Under the pieces are notes generated by a model that searched no databases, was not told where the DNA came from, and saw only the letters and a program-made list of their open reading frames with translations. Made by a program: the position numbers and the translations under genes. Shown here piece after piece: positions 7,178 to 16,402 of a stretch of 32,906 nt of DNA. Positions within the stretch are counted from its first letter, which is position 1; each line of letters begins with the position of its first letter. This DNA comes from Candidatus Methanoxibalbensis ujae (GTDB lineage Archaea > Halobacteriota > Syntropharchaeia > Alkanophagales > Methanospirareceae), in the NCBI GenBank assembly GCA_026134085.1, contig JAOQIN010000019.1:1-32906 (forward strand). Reading direction: 5' to 3'.

Positions 7178-9032
7178 GGTCGCAGTGAGGAAAGCGTTTG
7201 ATGAGGATAATGGGAATAGCGGGTGTTTGATGAGCATGATGAGGGTGGAGCGATATGCTGTTGTCGAGCATTATGCGTATGTTGAGATAGAGAGAGTGGC
7301 GCCTCCGATATATCATGTGGTTGAGGCTGAGCTTTCTGATGATGAAAAGCGTGTGGTAAGCGATATAATGTGGATCATTGAGAAGCAGTCATGCAGTGAG
7401 AAGCGTGCGAAAAATAGACGAGCGATGAAAAAAGGCGGTGCGAGCTGTGATTTTATAAAAAAAATAAAAATGGAGGGATATGACAGGCGGCGAAGAGGAA
7501 AAATAGAGTATTTTGTTATGAGGAACATGAGATATGGAGACCTTGATGTGCTTTTTCGTGATGAAAATGTTGAGGACATATATGGAGTGTTGGGAGAGCC
7601 TGTCTTCGTGTTTCATCGTGAATATGGATGTATACGGACGAACTTGAACTTTGATTCTGAAAAATTGGCTCTTCTGCTTGTCAGGGCGTGTTGCCATCGT
7701 GCGCCTGCCATCTCCGAGAGGTTCATGAGAGAGTTCGTGAACGCGGTGGAAATGCCACATGCGGAGAATCGCGTGAATGGGAGAACAGCGACGGACAGGG
7801 CTGCAGAGAGGGAGAGGACGGAGGCGAATCGTGATGTTGATAAAGATGTTGATGAGGCGGATGAGCGAAAGAAAAGCAATGGGGAAAAATGTGAAAGCGG
7901 GGAGGACTCATCATTGAGCATGCTGTTTGACATGCGATCATCAGGCTCAGCGATGAGCGGCTGGTGCCGTGATGAAGTGGATGATGAAGTGGATGATGAG
8001 ACGCGTGCGACGATCATGAGATTAATAGATTCCTGCAGAAGAGGGAAAGCAGCGTGGATGTCTCTGCCGGATGGCGGGCGTATGCTCCTGTCATCTGCGG
8101 GTGGAAAAGTGTGTGTTGCGATAAGGAAGCATCATGATATAACCCTGATAGACCTGTTGAATGGTGTTTTATCGCTTGAAATGCTTGCATATCTCTGGAT
8201 GGCAGTTCAACATCGCTTCAACATAATCATAATAGGCGAGCCTGCATCAGGAAAGACGAGCATGCTCCGTGCGCTTTCAATGTTCATACCGCCGAATCGC
8301 AGGATAATATCAGTTGAAGATGTGAGAGAACTTGATTTCAACCGTAAAAACTGCATATCATTCATCACAACTTTGAACGGACATGGGCTCCGTGCGCAGA
8401 TGAAGGCGCTGGATACTGAGATACTGAATGCGGCGATGAAGCAGCGCCCTGATTATGTGGTGATTGGCGAGATAAACAGCGAGAGTTCCGCGAGACTTTT
8501 CTTTCATTCGGTATCAAGCGGCGTCCCCACACTTTCAACGATGAACGCATCCCGTCCAGAAGCGATTGCTGAGCGATTATCAGATTTTGGAATTCCGATT
8601 GATATGCTGAGGCATATTGATGTGGTGCCCGTCCTGAATATTGTGAGCGTTTCCAAGAGGAGCGCGGAGCGTGGAGCAGCACACGCAGCTGGGAGGATGG
8701 GGGAAACTGAAAAGCGAATGAGAAGAAAGTGCGTGCAGATTGTTGAAGTTGTTGATGTTGATTATGACGTAGGAAACATAGAGGCAAACGAGCTTTTCCT
8801 ATGGAAACCATCAGATGAGTTCGCATTCAAAGGTGAATCAAAGGTGTTTGTTGAAATAATGAACAGATTTGAAATGAATGAGGAAGAACTGGCGGAGGAT
8901 TTTGCGCGCAGAACAGATATACTGGATGCTTTGCGCAGGAAAAATGTGAGAGATCATGATTATATAGGCAGAATTATGTATGAATATGAGATAAATCCTG
9001 AAGAGACTGCGAGAAAAGTGTTGAAGCTGTGA
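7146..9032 (+). CDS. GspE/VirB11-type secretion or pilus ATPase
   Basis: An ATPase of the archaeal type II/IV secretion family (relatives drive archaella and type IV pili), about 628 residues. The N-terminal domain has the archaeal motif APPIYHVVEAELSDDEK. Walker A is GEPASGKTS (near 364-372), the Asp box is ISVEDVREL, and the Walker B region is YVVIGEINSE (Glu near 442). The His-box segment reads TLSTMNAS where family members usually have a His (T-I/M-H-A), a possible loss of a catalytic-cycle residue. A highly charged insert of about 55 residues (near 200-258) separates the N-terminal and ATPase domains, and another short repeat encodes DEVDDEVDDE. No pilin, TadC/FlaJ-like membrane partner or prepilin peptidase is adjacent, so the machine served is unknown. 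ATG 7146 is taken as the start; a GGGGGATGA lies 16 bases upstream. Confidence 0.8.
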   Translation: MIRGVSRDRSEVAVRKAFDEDNGNSGCLMSMMRVERYAVVEHYAYVEIERVAPPIYHVVEAELSDDEKRVVSDIMWIIEKQSCSEKRAKNRRAMKKGGASCDFIKKIKMEGYDRRRRGKIEYFVMRNMRYGDLDVLFRDENVEDIYGVLGEPVFVFHREYGCIRTNLNFDSEKLALLLVRACCHRAPAISERFMREFVNAVEMPHAENRVNGRTATDRAAERERTEANRDVDKDVDEADERKKSNGEKCESGEDSSLSMLFDMRSSGSAMSGWCRDEVDDEVDDETRATIMRLIDSCRRGKAAWMSLPDGGRMLLSSAGGKVCVAIRKHHDITLIDLLNGVLSLEMLAYLWMAVQHRFNIIIIGEPASGKTSMLRALSMFIPPNRRIISVEDVRELDFNRKNCISFITTLNGHGLRAQMKALDTEILNAAMKQRPDYVVIGEINSESSARLFFHSVSSGVPTLSTMNASRPEAIAERLSDFGIPIDMLRHIDVVPVLNIVSVSKRSAERGAAHAAGRMGETEKRMRRKCVQIVEVVDVDYDVGNIEANELFLWKPSDEFAFKGESKVFVEIMNRFEMNEEELAEDFARRTDILDALRRKNVRDHDYIGRIMYEYEINPEETARKVLKL

Positions 9033-9227
9033 ATGTCTGGATCTTTATAATGGAGATAATGGATAATGGATAATGGAGATAATGAGTGATCAGATACGCT
9101 GCTGACAATGCTTTGAGTGTGAACGAAGACAACAATGCGCGCGGGAGACAAGAGAACAGAGAGAAGGAGAAGAGAGAGAAGGGTGCGAGAAGGTGAAGTT
9201 ATGGGCCGGATCGGGGCGGGAAATGTA

Positions 9228-9235
9228 TTTAAATT
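9228..9235 (+). promoter_or_regulatory. TATA box for tRNA-Lys/rpoH
   Basis: TTTAAATT follows a purine-rich stretch (GGGAAATGTA) as in BRE-TATA promoters. It stands about 50 bases before the tRNA, so transcription should begin near 9258. The likely transcript carries the tRNA and perhaps the whole polymerase operon. Confidence 0.5.
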
Positions 9236-9283
9236 GTGAGCGTTTAGAGAAGGGGTAAGGAGCGCGGGGATAAGGAGGAAAAA

Positions 9284-9357
9284 GGGCTCGTAGCTCAGAC
9301 AGGTAGAGCAACGGGCTTTTAACCCGTTGGTCGCGGGTTCAAATCCCGTCGAGCCCG
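9284..9357 (+). tRNA. tRNA-Lys (anticodon TTT)
   Basis: A complete cloverleaf of 74 nt. The acceptor arms GGGCTCG and CGAGCCC pair perfectly, with discriminator G. The D-loop region is TAGCTCAGACAGGTAGAGCA, the anticodon stem ACGGG/CCCGT holds loop CTTTTAA, and the T arm is GCGGGTTCAAATCCCGT. There is no intron, and CCA is not encoded. It ends only five bases before the rpoH start codon. Confidence 0.97.
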
Positions 9358-9362
9358 CTTCA

Positions 9363-9605
9363 ATGAAGCGAAAAGTATCTATTCTTGAGCATGAATGGGT
9401 GCCGAAGCATGAGGTGATGAGTGAGTCGGAGGTGGAGGAGCTTCTGCGGAAATACGGCATAGGGAAAGACCAACTGCCCCGCATAAAGGTGACTGACCCG
9501 GTCATAAAGGAGATCGGTGCGAAGGAGGGGGATGTTGTGAAGATAACGAGGCGCAGCAAGACTGCCGGAAGGAGTGTGTATTACAGGCTCGTGGTCGCGA
9601 GGTGA
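9363..9605 (+). CDS. rpoH: RNA polymerase subunit H (Rpo5)
   Basis: An 80-residue subunit of archaeal RNA polymerase, homologous to the C-terminal domain of eukaryotic Rpb5. It shows the family signature from [10 protein letters not shown] through [23 protein letters not shown]. The start ATG 9363 matches the family N-terminus ([13 protein letters not shown]). The longer reading would run into the tRNA. It lies five bases after tRNA-Lys, so tRNA 3' processing would leave an almost leaderless mRNA. It is the first gene of the polymerase operon, as is usual in archaea, and is followed by an 80-base spacer with repeats before rpoB. Confidence 0.95.
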   Translation: MKRKVSILEHEWVPKHEVMSESEVEELLRKYGIGKDQLPRIKVTDPVIKEIGAKEGDVVKITRRSKTAGRSVYYRLVVAR

Positions 9606-9611
9606 ATTCGC

Positions 9612-9660
9612 TTTGTGATGAGGCGAATTTGTGATGGGGCGGAATTTGTGATGAGGACAG
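9612..9660 (+). repeat. Tandem 16/17-bp repeat in rpoH-rpoB spacer
   Basis: Three near-identical units of TTTGTGATGAGGCGAA fill most of the spacer between rpoH and rpoB. Each carries GTGATG. The actual rpoB ribosome site (AGGTGAT, 9671) lies just after the array. Confidence 0.8.
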
Positions 9661-9685
9661 TGGATTTATGAGGTGATGGCGGATA

Positions 9686-12600
9686 ATGAGGAATATCAGG
9701 GCGATATTATCTGAGGCTTATCTGAAGGATAAGAGCATTGCACAACATCATCTTGACTCTTTCAACGAGTTCATAGAGAAGGGATTGCAGCGCGTGATAA
9801 ACGAGCAGCCGCTTTTGGAGACAGCGATAACAGGAGAAGATGAGAAGGGGAATTACAGAATATGCGTGAGATTTGGTGAGATCAGAGTTGGATATCCGAG
9901 GGCGAGGGAGGCGGACGGATCATATGACATGATCCTCCCGATGGAGGCGAGGCTGCGCAACCTCACATATGCTGCGCCCATGCATCTGCGCATGAAGCTC
10001 GTGAAGAAATACGAGGATGAAATTGGAGCAACCCTGACGAGCGAGGAGCGGAAAGAGGAATCCGATGATTTGCTCCCTGACACAGAAGGCAGCACTGAGA
10101 GAGACGAGGAAATCCTCCTCCCATCTGTGGATTCTTCCGACTCCGAGAATTTTGAGGGCTCTGAGAGCCCGGTGGAGGATGAATCAGACTCAGAGGAAGA
10201 ATCAGACCCAGAAGAGGAATCAGACTCAGAGGAGGAATCAGCTGAGGCGGTTTTGGATGAGAGCGGTGAAGGAGGTGTGATTGAGGAGATAGGGGAGGAG
10301 GAGATACAGATAGGAGAGATACCGATAATGGTGAAGTCGTGCAGATGTGCGTTGTATGGCTTATCTGCTGAAGAGCTTGCAATGCTCGGAGAGGATCCAC
10401 TTGATCCGGGCGGCTATTTCATTGTGAACGGCACGGAGCATGTGCTTATAACGCTTGAGGACCTTGCACCCAACCGCATCCTTGTGAATTATGAGGAGAG
10501 ATACGGCGGCAAGATAGTTGTTGCGAAGGTTTTCTCAGTCAAGCACGGATTCAGGGTGCCTGTTCGTGTTGAGATAGGGCGCAGAGGCATCATAGAGGTG
10601 TCCTTCCCGGCTGTTTCGGGAAGAATTGAGTTTGTGATGCTTGCGCGTGCGCTCGGTCTGAGGGATGATGAGGAAATTGTGCATGCTGTTTCAGACGACC
10701 CTGAGATTCAGAAGTATGTGTGGGAGAATGTTGAGAGGAGCGAGGTAAAGACGATGGAGGATGCGCTTGAGAAGCTTGCGAGGAAGGTGGCTCCCGGACA
10801 GGCGCGTGAATACAGGAACAGGCGCCTCAATTATGTGCTCGACAGGTATCTGCTGCCCCACCTTGACGACCGCATTTCAAAAGCGCACTTCCTTGGAAGG
10901 ATGGCTGAGGCATGTTATGAGCTCTATCTCGGTCGCAGACCTGAGGATGATCGCGACCATTATGCGAACAAACGGCTGAAGATTGCTGGAGATCTGATTG
11001 AGGACATTTTCAGGGTATCTTTCAGCAGGCTTGTCAAGGATATGCGATATCAGCTTGAGCGCGCGCACATAAGAGGTCGTGAGCTGAGGATAGCGACTGC
11101 GATAAGGGCTGATGTCCTGACCGAGCGCATAAAGCATGCAATCGCAACAGGAAGCTGGGTTGGAGGTCGTGTTGGAATCTCCCAGCTTTTGGAACGCAGC
11201 AACTACATATCAACGATATCTCATCTTCGCAGGGTTGTATCTCCTCTTTCAAGGTCTCAGCCTCATTTTGAGGCGAGGGATCTGCATCCGACGCAGTGGG
11301 GTCGCCTGTGTCCGACAGAGACGCCTGAAGGTCCAAACTGTGGTCTTGTGAAGAATTTCTCTCAGATGGTTGAGGTCTCTGTGGGTGTTGAAAAGGAGGA
11401 GTTCATCCATGTGCTCAATGAGATCGGTTTCATACCGCCTGATAGAGCACCTCGCAGGAGGAGAGCGCGCATATTTGTGAACGGTGAGCTCATCGGATTC
11501 ACGACCGAGCCTGAGATGTTTGTATCGGAGTTGAGGAAAAGAAGACGGAGAGGAGATATATCACCGCAGGTGAACATAGCATATTACGACGACCGTCGTG
11601 AGATCATCATAAATTCAGATGCTGGAAGAGCAAGAAGACCGCTCATTGTTGTTGAAAATGGCAAGATGCTCATCACTGAAGAGCATATAGAGCGTCTCAA
11701 GCGCGGTGAGATGAATTTTGATGACCTTGTGCGGGAGGGAGTGATTGAGTTTCTTGATGCTGAGGAGGAGGAGAACGCGTTCATCGCAATAAACGAGGAG
11801 GAGTTGAGCGAGGAGCACACTCATCTCGAGATCGATCCTCTGCTCATATTGAGCATTCCCGCGGGGCTCATACCGTATCCCGAATACAACTCATCCCCGA
11901 GAAACACCATGGGCTGTGCGATGGAGAAGCAGTCTCTCGGCATTCCGGTTGCGAATTACCGAAACCGCACCGACTCAAGACTTCATCTTCTGCATTATCC
12001 GCAGAAGCCCATTGTGAAGACGAGAACTGCTGATCTCATAGGATATGAGAGAAGACCGGCAGGTCAGAACTATGTTGTCGCCGTGCTGTGCTATGAGGGC
12101 TACAACATGGAGGATGCAGTGATATTGAACCGCGCATCACTTGACCGCGGAATGGCAAGAAGCCACTTCTTCCGCACATATGAGGGGGAAGAAAGCAGAT
12201 ATCCGGGAGGAGAGGAGGACAGGTTTGAGATACCCAGGGATGTCACCGGTATGAGACCGGAGGAGGCGTATAAACATCTTGACGAGGACGGAATCATAGA
12301 CCCCGAGACAGAGGTGTCCTCAAATGATGTTCTCATCGGAAAAACTTCTCCTCCGAGATTCCTTGAGGAGACAGCAGAGCTTCTAAGTCCCCTTGAGCGC
12401 AGAGATACCTCAATATGCGTGAGACCGGGAGAGGGGGGAAAAGTCGATGAGGTCATACTCATGGAGTCATCAAATGGCAGAAGACTTGTGAAAGTTCGTG
12501 TGAGAGAGGAGAAGATACCTGAAATAGGAGATAAATTCGCATCAAGACACGGTCAGAAGGGAGTGACAGGAATCATACTTCCGCCTGAGGACATGCCTTT

Positions 12601-13264
12601 CACTGAAAGCGGCATGGTTCCTGACATGATCATAAATCCGCATGCGATTCCATCAAGAATGACAGTGGGGCATGTGCTTGAGATGATAGGAGGGAAGGTT
12701 GGAGCGATGGAGGGGCGCCTCATAGACGGAACTGCTTTCTCAGGCGAGAAGGAGAGGGAGCTCAGGGAAGCACTCAAGCGCGCTGGATTTTCGCACACGG
12801 GAAAGGAGGTCATGTGGAACGGAATAACAGGTGAGCGCATAGTTGCTGACATATTCACGGGTGTGGTGTTCTATCAGAAGCTCTATCATCTCGTGTCCGC
12901 TAAGATGCAGGCTCGTGCACGCGGTCCTGTGCAGATACTCACAAGACAGCCGACGGAGGGGAAGGCTCGTGAGGGGGGTTTGCGGTTCGGTGAGATGGAG
13001 CGAGATGTCCTCATAGGATACGGAGCCGCAATATCTCTTAAAGACAGATTGCTTGATGAATCCGACAAGGTTGTTGAACTTGTATGCGCGAAATGCGGAA
13101 TGATAGCATCGTATGACAGCAGGACGGGCTCGCCATACTGCCCGATATGCGAATCTGATGTTGATATATATCCTGTTGAGATGAGCTATGCGTTCAAACT
13201 GCTTCTTGATGAGCTCAAAGCAATGTGTATTGCACCGAGACTTGAACTTGAAGATGCGGTGTGA
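9686..13264 (+). CDS. rpoB: RNA polymerase subunit B (Rpo2), single-gene form
   Basis: The second-largest polymerase subunit, unsplit, 1192 residues. Landmarks are the conserved start ([21 protein letters not shown]), [24 protein letters not shown], the active-site region [12 protein letters not shown] (near 950) and a C-terminal zinc finger CAKCG...CPIC (near 1134-1154). Many methanogens and Archaeoglobus split this gene into B' and B''; here it is fused. Residues about 120-205 form an acidic Ser/Glu/Asp-rich insert partly encoded by imperfect repeats (10180-10240). It lies where most archaeal B subunits have only a short loop before the EIPIMVKS motif, and makes the protein longer than the usual 1100-1130. 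The start is set by AGGTGAT eight bases upstream. It is second in the operon, 165 bases ahead of rpoA1. Confidence 0.96.
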   Translation: MRNIRAILSEAYLKDKSIAQHHLDSFNEFIEKGLQRVINEQPLLETAITGEDEKGNYRICVRFGEIRVGYPRAREADGSYDMILPMEARLRNLTYAAPMHLRMKLVKKYEDEIGATLTSEERKEESDDLLPDTEGSTERDEEILLPSVDSSDSENFEGSESPVEDESDSEEESDPEEESDSEEESAEAVLDESGEGGVIEEIGEEEIQIGEIPIMVKSCRCALYGLSAEELAMLGEDPLDPGGYFIVNGTEHVLITLEDLAPNRILVNYEERYGGKIVVAKVFSVKHGFRVPVRVEIGRRGIIEVSFPAVSGRIEFVMLARALGLRDDEEIVHAVSDDPEIQKYVWENVERSEVKTMEDALEKLARKVAPGQAREYRNRRLNYVLDRYLLPHLDDRISKAHFLGRMAEACYELYLGRRPEDDRDHYANKRLKIAGDLIEDIFRVSFSRLVKDMRYQLERAHIRGRELRIATAIRADVLTERIKHAIATGSWVGGRVGISQLLERSNYISTISHLRRVVSPLSRSQPHFEARDLHPTQWGRLCPTETPEGPNCGLVKNFSQMVEVSVGVEKEEFIHVLNEIGFIPPDRAPRRRRARIFVNGELIGFTTEPEMFVSELRKRRRRGDISPQVNIAYYDDRREIIINSDAGRARRPLIVVENGKMLITEEHIERLKRGEMNFDDLVREGVIEFLDAEEEENAFIAINEEELSEEHTHLEIDPLLILSIPAGLIPYPEYNSSPRNTMGCAMEKQSLGIPVANYRNRTDSRLHLLHYPQKPIVKTRTADLIGYERRPAGQNYVVAVLCYEGYNMEDAVILNRASLDRGMARSHFFRTYEGEESRYPGGEEDRFEIPRDVTGMRPEEAYKHLDEDGIIDPETEVSSNDVLIGKTSPPRFLEETAELLSPLERRDTSICVRPGEGGKVDEVILMESSNGRRLVKVRVREEKIPEIGDKFASRHGQKGVTGIILPPEDMPFTESGMVPDMIINPHAIPSRMTVGHVLEMIGGKVGAMEGRLIDGTAFSGEKERELREALKRAGFSHTGKEVMWNGITGERIVADIFTGVVFYQKLYHLVSAKMQARARGPVQILTRQPTEGKAREGGLRFGEMERDVLIGYGAAISLKDRLLDESDKVVELVCAKCGMIASYDSRTGSPYCPICESDVDIYPVEMSYAFKLLLDELKAMCIAPRLELEDAV

Positions 13265-13308
13265 CGGCAGTGGGTGAGTGACGGGTCGGTGAGTGACGAA
13301 TGAGTATT

Positions 13309-13398
13309 GGAGAGTGCCGAAGTGATGAGTGCCAAAGTGATGAGTGCCAAAGAGATGAGTGCCAAAGAGATGAGTGCCGAAATGATGAGTGCCCAAGT
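13309..13398 (+). repeat. 15-bp tandem repeat in rpoB-rpoA1 spacer
   Basis: Six units of GATGAGTGCCAAAGT (the first one degenerate), 15 bases each, at 13309, 13324, 13339, 13354, 13369 and 13384. Because 15 is a multiple of three, one frame is open throughout. ATG 13325 to TGA 13424 encodes a 33-residue repeat of the MSAKE kind that stops four bases before rpoA1. Nearby GTGAGTGACG copies (13273-13298) suggest the whole spacer grew by slippage. Confidence 0.9.
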
Positions 13399-13429
13399 GA
13401 GAAGTGAGCGAGGGGGTGTGTGTTGAGGT

Positions 13430-16195
13430 ATGACGCTGAAGCGAATAAAAAGCGTGAGATTCGGAATTCTTGGTCCGACAGAGATAAGGAAGATGAGTGT
13501 TTCTGAGATAATCACGCCCGACACATATGATGAGGATGGTTTTCCGATAGATCTCGGACTGATGAGTCAGAAGCTTGGGGTGATAGATCCCGGGTTGAGA
13601 TGCAAGACATGCGGCGGACGCATGGTGGAGTGTCCGGGTCATTTCGGGCATATAGAGCTTGCATATCCTGTCATACACATAGGATTTGTCAAGAAGATAC
13701 ACAAGGTGCTGAGCGCAACCTGCCGCTCATGCGGGCGTGTCATGCTTGATGAATCTGAGAGGATGCGTTTCATTGAGGAGTTTGATAAGATAAAGAGGAC
13801 GGGCGGCGATATAGAGGATTTTGAGAATGTTGTGAAAGATGTTTTCAGAGCGGCTGCGAAAAGTGAATGCCCCTTCTGCGGCGAGCGTCAGCTGCGCATA
13901 AGGTTTGAGAAGCCCGCATCGTATTATGAGGTTGACGAGGAAGGCGGAGAGCGCCGTCTTATGCCAACAGATGTGAGAGCTCGCCTTGAGAGGATTCCTG
14001 ATGAGGATGTTCGGCTCCTCGGCATGGATCCTGAAAATGCGCGTCCTGAATGGATGGTTCTGACTGTGCTTCCAGTGCCTCCTGTGACCGCAAGACCCTC
14101 AATAACACTTGAGACGGGGCAGCGAAGCGAGGACGACCTGACGCATAAGCTCGTTGACATCCTTCGGATAAACCAGCGTCTCATTCAGAACAAGGATGCG
14201 GGAGCGCCGCAACTCATCATTGAGGACCTCTGGGAACTGCTGCAATATCATGTTGCGACATTCCTCGACAATGAAATTCCAGGTGTGCCTCCAGCGAGGC
14301 ATCGCAGCGGAAGACCTCTTAAGGGAATTGCACAGCGCCTCAAAGGGAAAGAAGGCCGCTTCAGAGGCTCCCTTTCGGGAAAGCGCGTTAACTTCTCAGC
14401 GAGAACTGTGATATCGCCGGATCCGAACATAAGCATTGACGAGGTCGGCGTTCCTGAGACGATAGCGAAGGAGCTCACAGTCACGGTATATGTGACGCCG
14501 CGCAACATTGAGGACATGCGTGAGACGGTGAGAAGAGGACCGAGACATCCCGGTGCAAACTATGTGCGCCGTCCTGATGGGAGGAAACTCAAGGTCACTG
14601 AGAAGAACTGCGAATCTCTTGCAGCTGAACTTGATGTCGGCTGGAGGGTTGAGAGGCATCTGAGAGATGGTGACATCGTCCTTTTCAATCGCCAGCCATC
14701 ACTTCATCGCCTGAGCATAATGGCACATTATGTGCGTGTGATGCCCGGAAGGACATTCAGGCTCAATCCAGCAGTATGCCCCCCATATAACGCCGATTTT
14801 GACGGTGATGAGATGAATCTGCATGTCCTACAGACTGAGGAGGCGAGAGGAGAAGCGAAAATATTGATGGAAGTTCAGGCGAACATAATATCTCCTCGCT
14901 TCGGCAGACCGATCATAGGCGGCTTGCATGACCACATCACAGGCATGTTCATACTCACCAGAGGTTTCAAGCGGTTCAGCAGGGATGAGGTGCTGAGGAT
15001 TCTGCGGGGTATAGAGATATCAGAGATCCCCCCTCCCGCCGGCTATGATGAAAGTGGAAAGCCATTCTGGACCGGTAAGCAGATATTCAGCGTTATATTG
15101 CCTCCAGACCTGAATGCAAATTTCAGGGCGAAGTTCTGTGATAAGTGCTATGAGCGTGGTGAGGCATGCAAAGAGGACAAATGCGACAGAGATTCCTATG
15201 TCATCATAAGAAATGGAGAGCTGCTGAGAGGTGTGATAGATGACAAGGCGCTTGGCTCTTTCAAGGGGGCTCTGATAGAGCGCATATACAAGAAGTACGG
15301 TCCCTCAGCTGCTAAGGAGTTCATAAACAAGTTCACGAAACTCGCCATAAATATCATAACGCAATACGGCTTCAGCTACGGCATAAACGACAGCGACCTG
15401 CCCAAGGAGGCGAAGGACTACATCACCGAGGAAGTGCTCAGAGAGGCAATTGAGCGCGTGAAGTCTCTGCAGGAAGCCTATGAGATGGGAGAGCTCGAGC
15501 CGCTGCCGGGCAGGACGGAGGAGGAGACACTTGAGCTGCTCGTGATGCAGGAGCTCGGAAGTGCGAGAGATGGCGCCGGGGAGGTTGCATCAAGATATCT
15601 TGACATTGAGAATCCAGCAGTGCTTATGGCGAAATCCGGTGCACGCGGTTCCATGCTGAACCTCACACAGATGAGCGCATGCGTCGGACAGCAGTCTATC
15701 AGAGGCGAGCGTATAAAAAGGGGATACCAAAACAGGACGCTGCCTCACTTCAGACAGGGGGACCTCAGCGCTGAAGCACACGGATTCGTCAAATCGTCTT
15801 TCAAAGACGGGCTCACGCCTATTGAATACTTCTTCCACGCTGCAGGAGGAAGAGAAGCGCTCGTCGACACGGCAGTCAGAACCTCACAGAGCGGTTACTT
15901 CCAGCGAAGACTCATAAACGCACTTCAAGACCTCTCAGTCAGATATGACGGCACTGTGAGAGAGGCAAGAGGCATCATCGTGCAGTTCAATTACGGAGAC
16001 GACGGAGTTGATCCCTCCAAAAGCTACTACGAGCGATACATAGACGAGATAGTTGAGGAGGTACTCGCAAATCATGAATCATCAGACGAAAGTCAGGTGA
16101 TGCGCGAATCGGAAGCGGAAGCGAAAGCGAAAGCGGAAGCGGAGGCAGGGGTGGAGGTGGAAGCCGCAGATGCTCAGGAGATGATGAGATGGTGA
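13430..16195 (+). CDS. rpoA1: RNA polymerase subunit A' (Rpo1N)
   Basis: The N-terminal part of the largest polymerase subunit, 921 residues. It has N-terminal zinc motifs CKTCGGRMVECPGHFGH and CRSCGRVM, and the catalytic Mg-binding loop NADFDGDEMNLH with Asp 456, 458 and 460. The bridge-helix-side segments end where A'' takes over in archaea. The extreme C-terminus is a low-complexity Glu/Ala/Lys tail encoded by GAAGCG-type hexamers (about 16105-16160), not found in most relatives. The start ATG follows GAGGT by only a few bases and matches the family start (KRIKSVRFGILGPTEIRKMS). The gap to rpoA2 is unusually long, about 160-200 bases. Confidence 0.96.
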   Translation: MTLKRIKSVRFGILGPTEIRKMSVSEIITPDTYDEDGFPIDLGLMSQKLGVIDPGLRCKTCGGRMVECPGHFGHIELAYPVIHIGFVKKIHKVLSATCRSCGRVMLDESERMRFIEEFDKIKRTGGDIEDFENVVKDVFRAAAKSECPFCGERQLRIRFEKPASYYEVDEEGGERRLMPTDVRARLERIPDEDVRLLGMDPENARPEWMVLTVLPVPPVTARPSITLETGQRSEDDLTHKLVDILRINQRLIQNKDAGAPQLIIEDLWELLQYHVATFLDNEIPGVPPARHRSGRPLKGIAQRLKGKEGRFRGSLSGKRVNFSARTVISPDPNISIDEVGVPETIAKELTVTVYVTPRNIEDMRETVRRGPRHPGANYVRRPDGRKLKVTEKNCESLAAELDVGWRVERHLRDGDIVLFNRQPSLHRLSIMAHYVRVMPGRTFRLNPAVCPPYNADFDGDEMNLHVLQTEEARGEAKILMEVQANIISPRFGRPIIGGLHDHITGMFILTRGFKRFSRDEVLRILRGIEISEIPPPAGYDESGKPFWTGKQIFSVILPPDLNANFRAKFCDKCYERGEACKEDKCDRDSYVIIRNGELLRGVIDDKALGSFKGALIERIYKKYGPSAAKEFINKFTKLAINIITQYGFSYGINDSDLPKEAKDYITEEVLREAIERVKSLQEAYEMGELEPLPGRTEEETLELLVMQELGSARDGAGEVASRYLDIENPAVLMAKSGARGSMLNLTQMSACVGQQSIRGERIKRGYQNRTLPHFRQGDLSAEAHGFVKSSFKDGLTPIEYFFHAAGGREALVDTAVRTSQSGYFQRRLINALQDLSVRYDGTVREARGIIVQFNYGDDGVDPSKSYYERYIDEIVEEVLANHESSDESQVMRESEAEAKAKAEAEAGVEVEAADAQEMMRW

Positions 16196-16218
16196 GGGAT
16201 CCTCCGCCGAGCATGTAT

Positions 16219-16260
16219 GCGGTGAGAGTGCGTGAATGTGTGAGTGTGAGTGTGAATGAG
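16219..16260 (+). repeat. GTGAG/GTGTGA simple repeat in rpoA1-rpoA2 spacer
   Basis: An irregular array of GTGAGTGTGA-like units. The spacer also contains a chance-looking 32-codon frame (16213-16311) rich in Val and Glu. A very similar GTGTGAG array occurs between metV and metF. Confidence 0.7.
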
Positions 16261-16402
16261 TACGATGAGAATGAAAGTGCGAGTTGCGTCTGTGAGTTGA
16301 GGAATGTGTAAATGGTGATGTGTGTAGCAAATAGCAAATAAGAAGGCGAGATAGCGTGTGAGGGAAAGAGACGCAGCAGTGGTGGAGAGGTGGAATATTG
16401 AT

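Noticed and set aside
9612-13398. Direct repeats that could suggest a CRISPR array
   Set aside because: Units are 15-17 bases in immediate tandem with no unique spacers between them, and no cas genes are present.
12740-13702. Long minus-strand open frame (320 codons) opposite the rpoB-rpoA1 junction
   Set aside because: It is antisense to two certain genes and reads through the 15-bp repeat as a His/Thr/Gly-rich repeat. It has no family signature.
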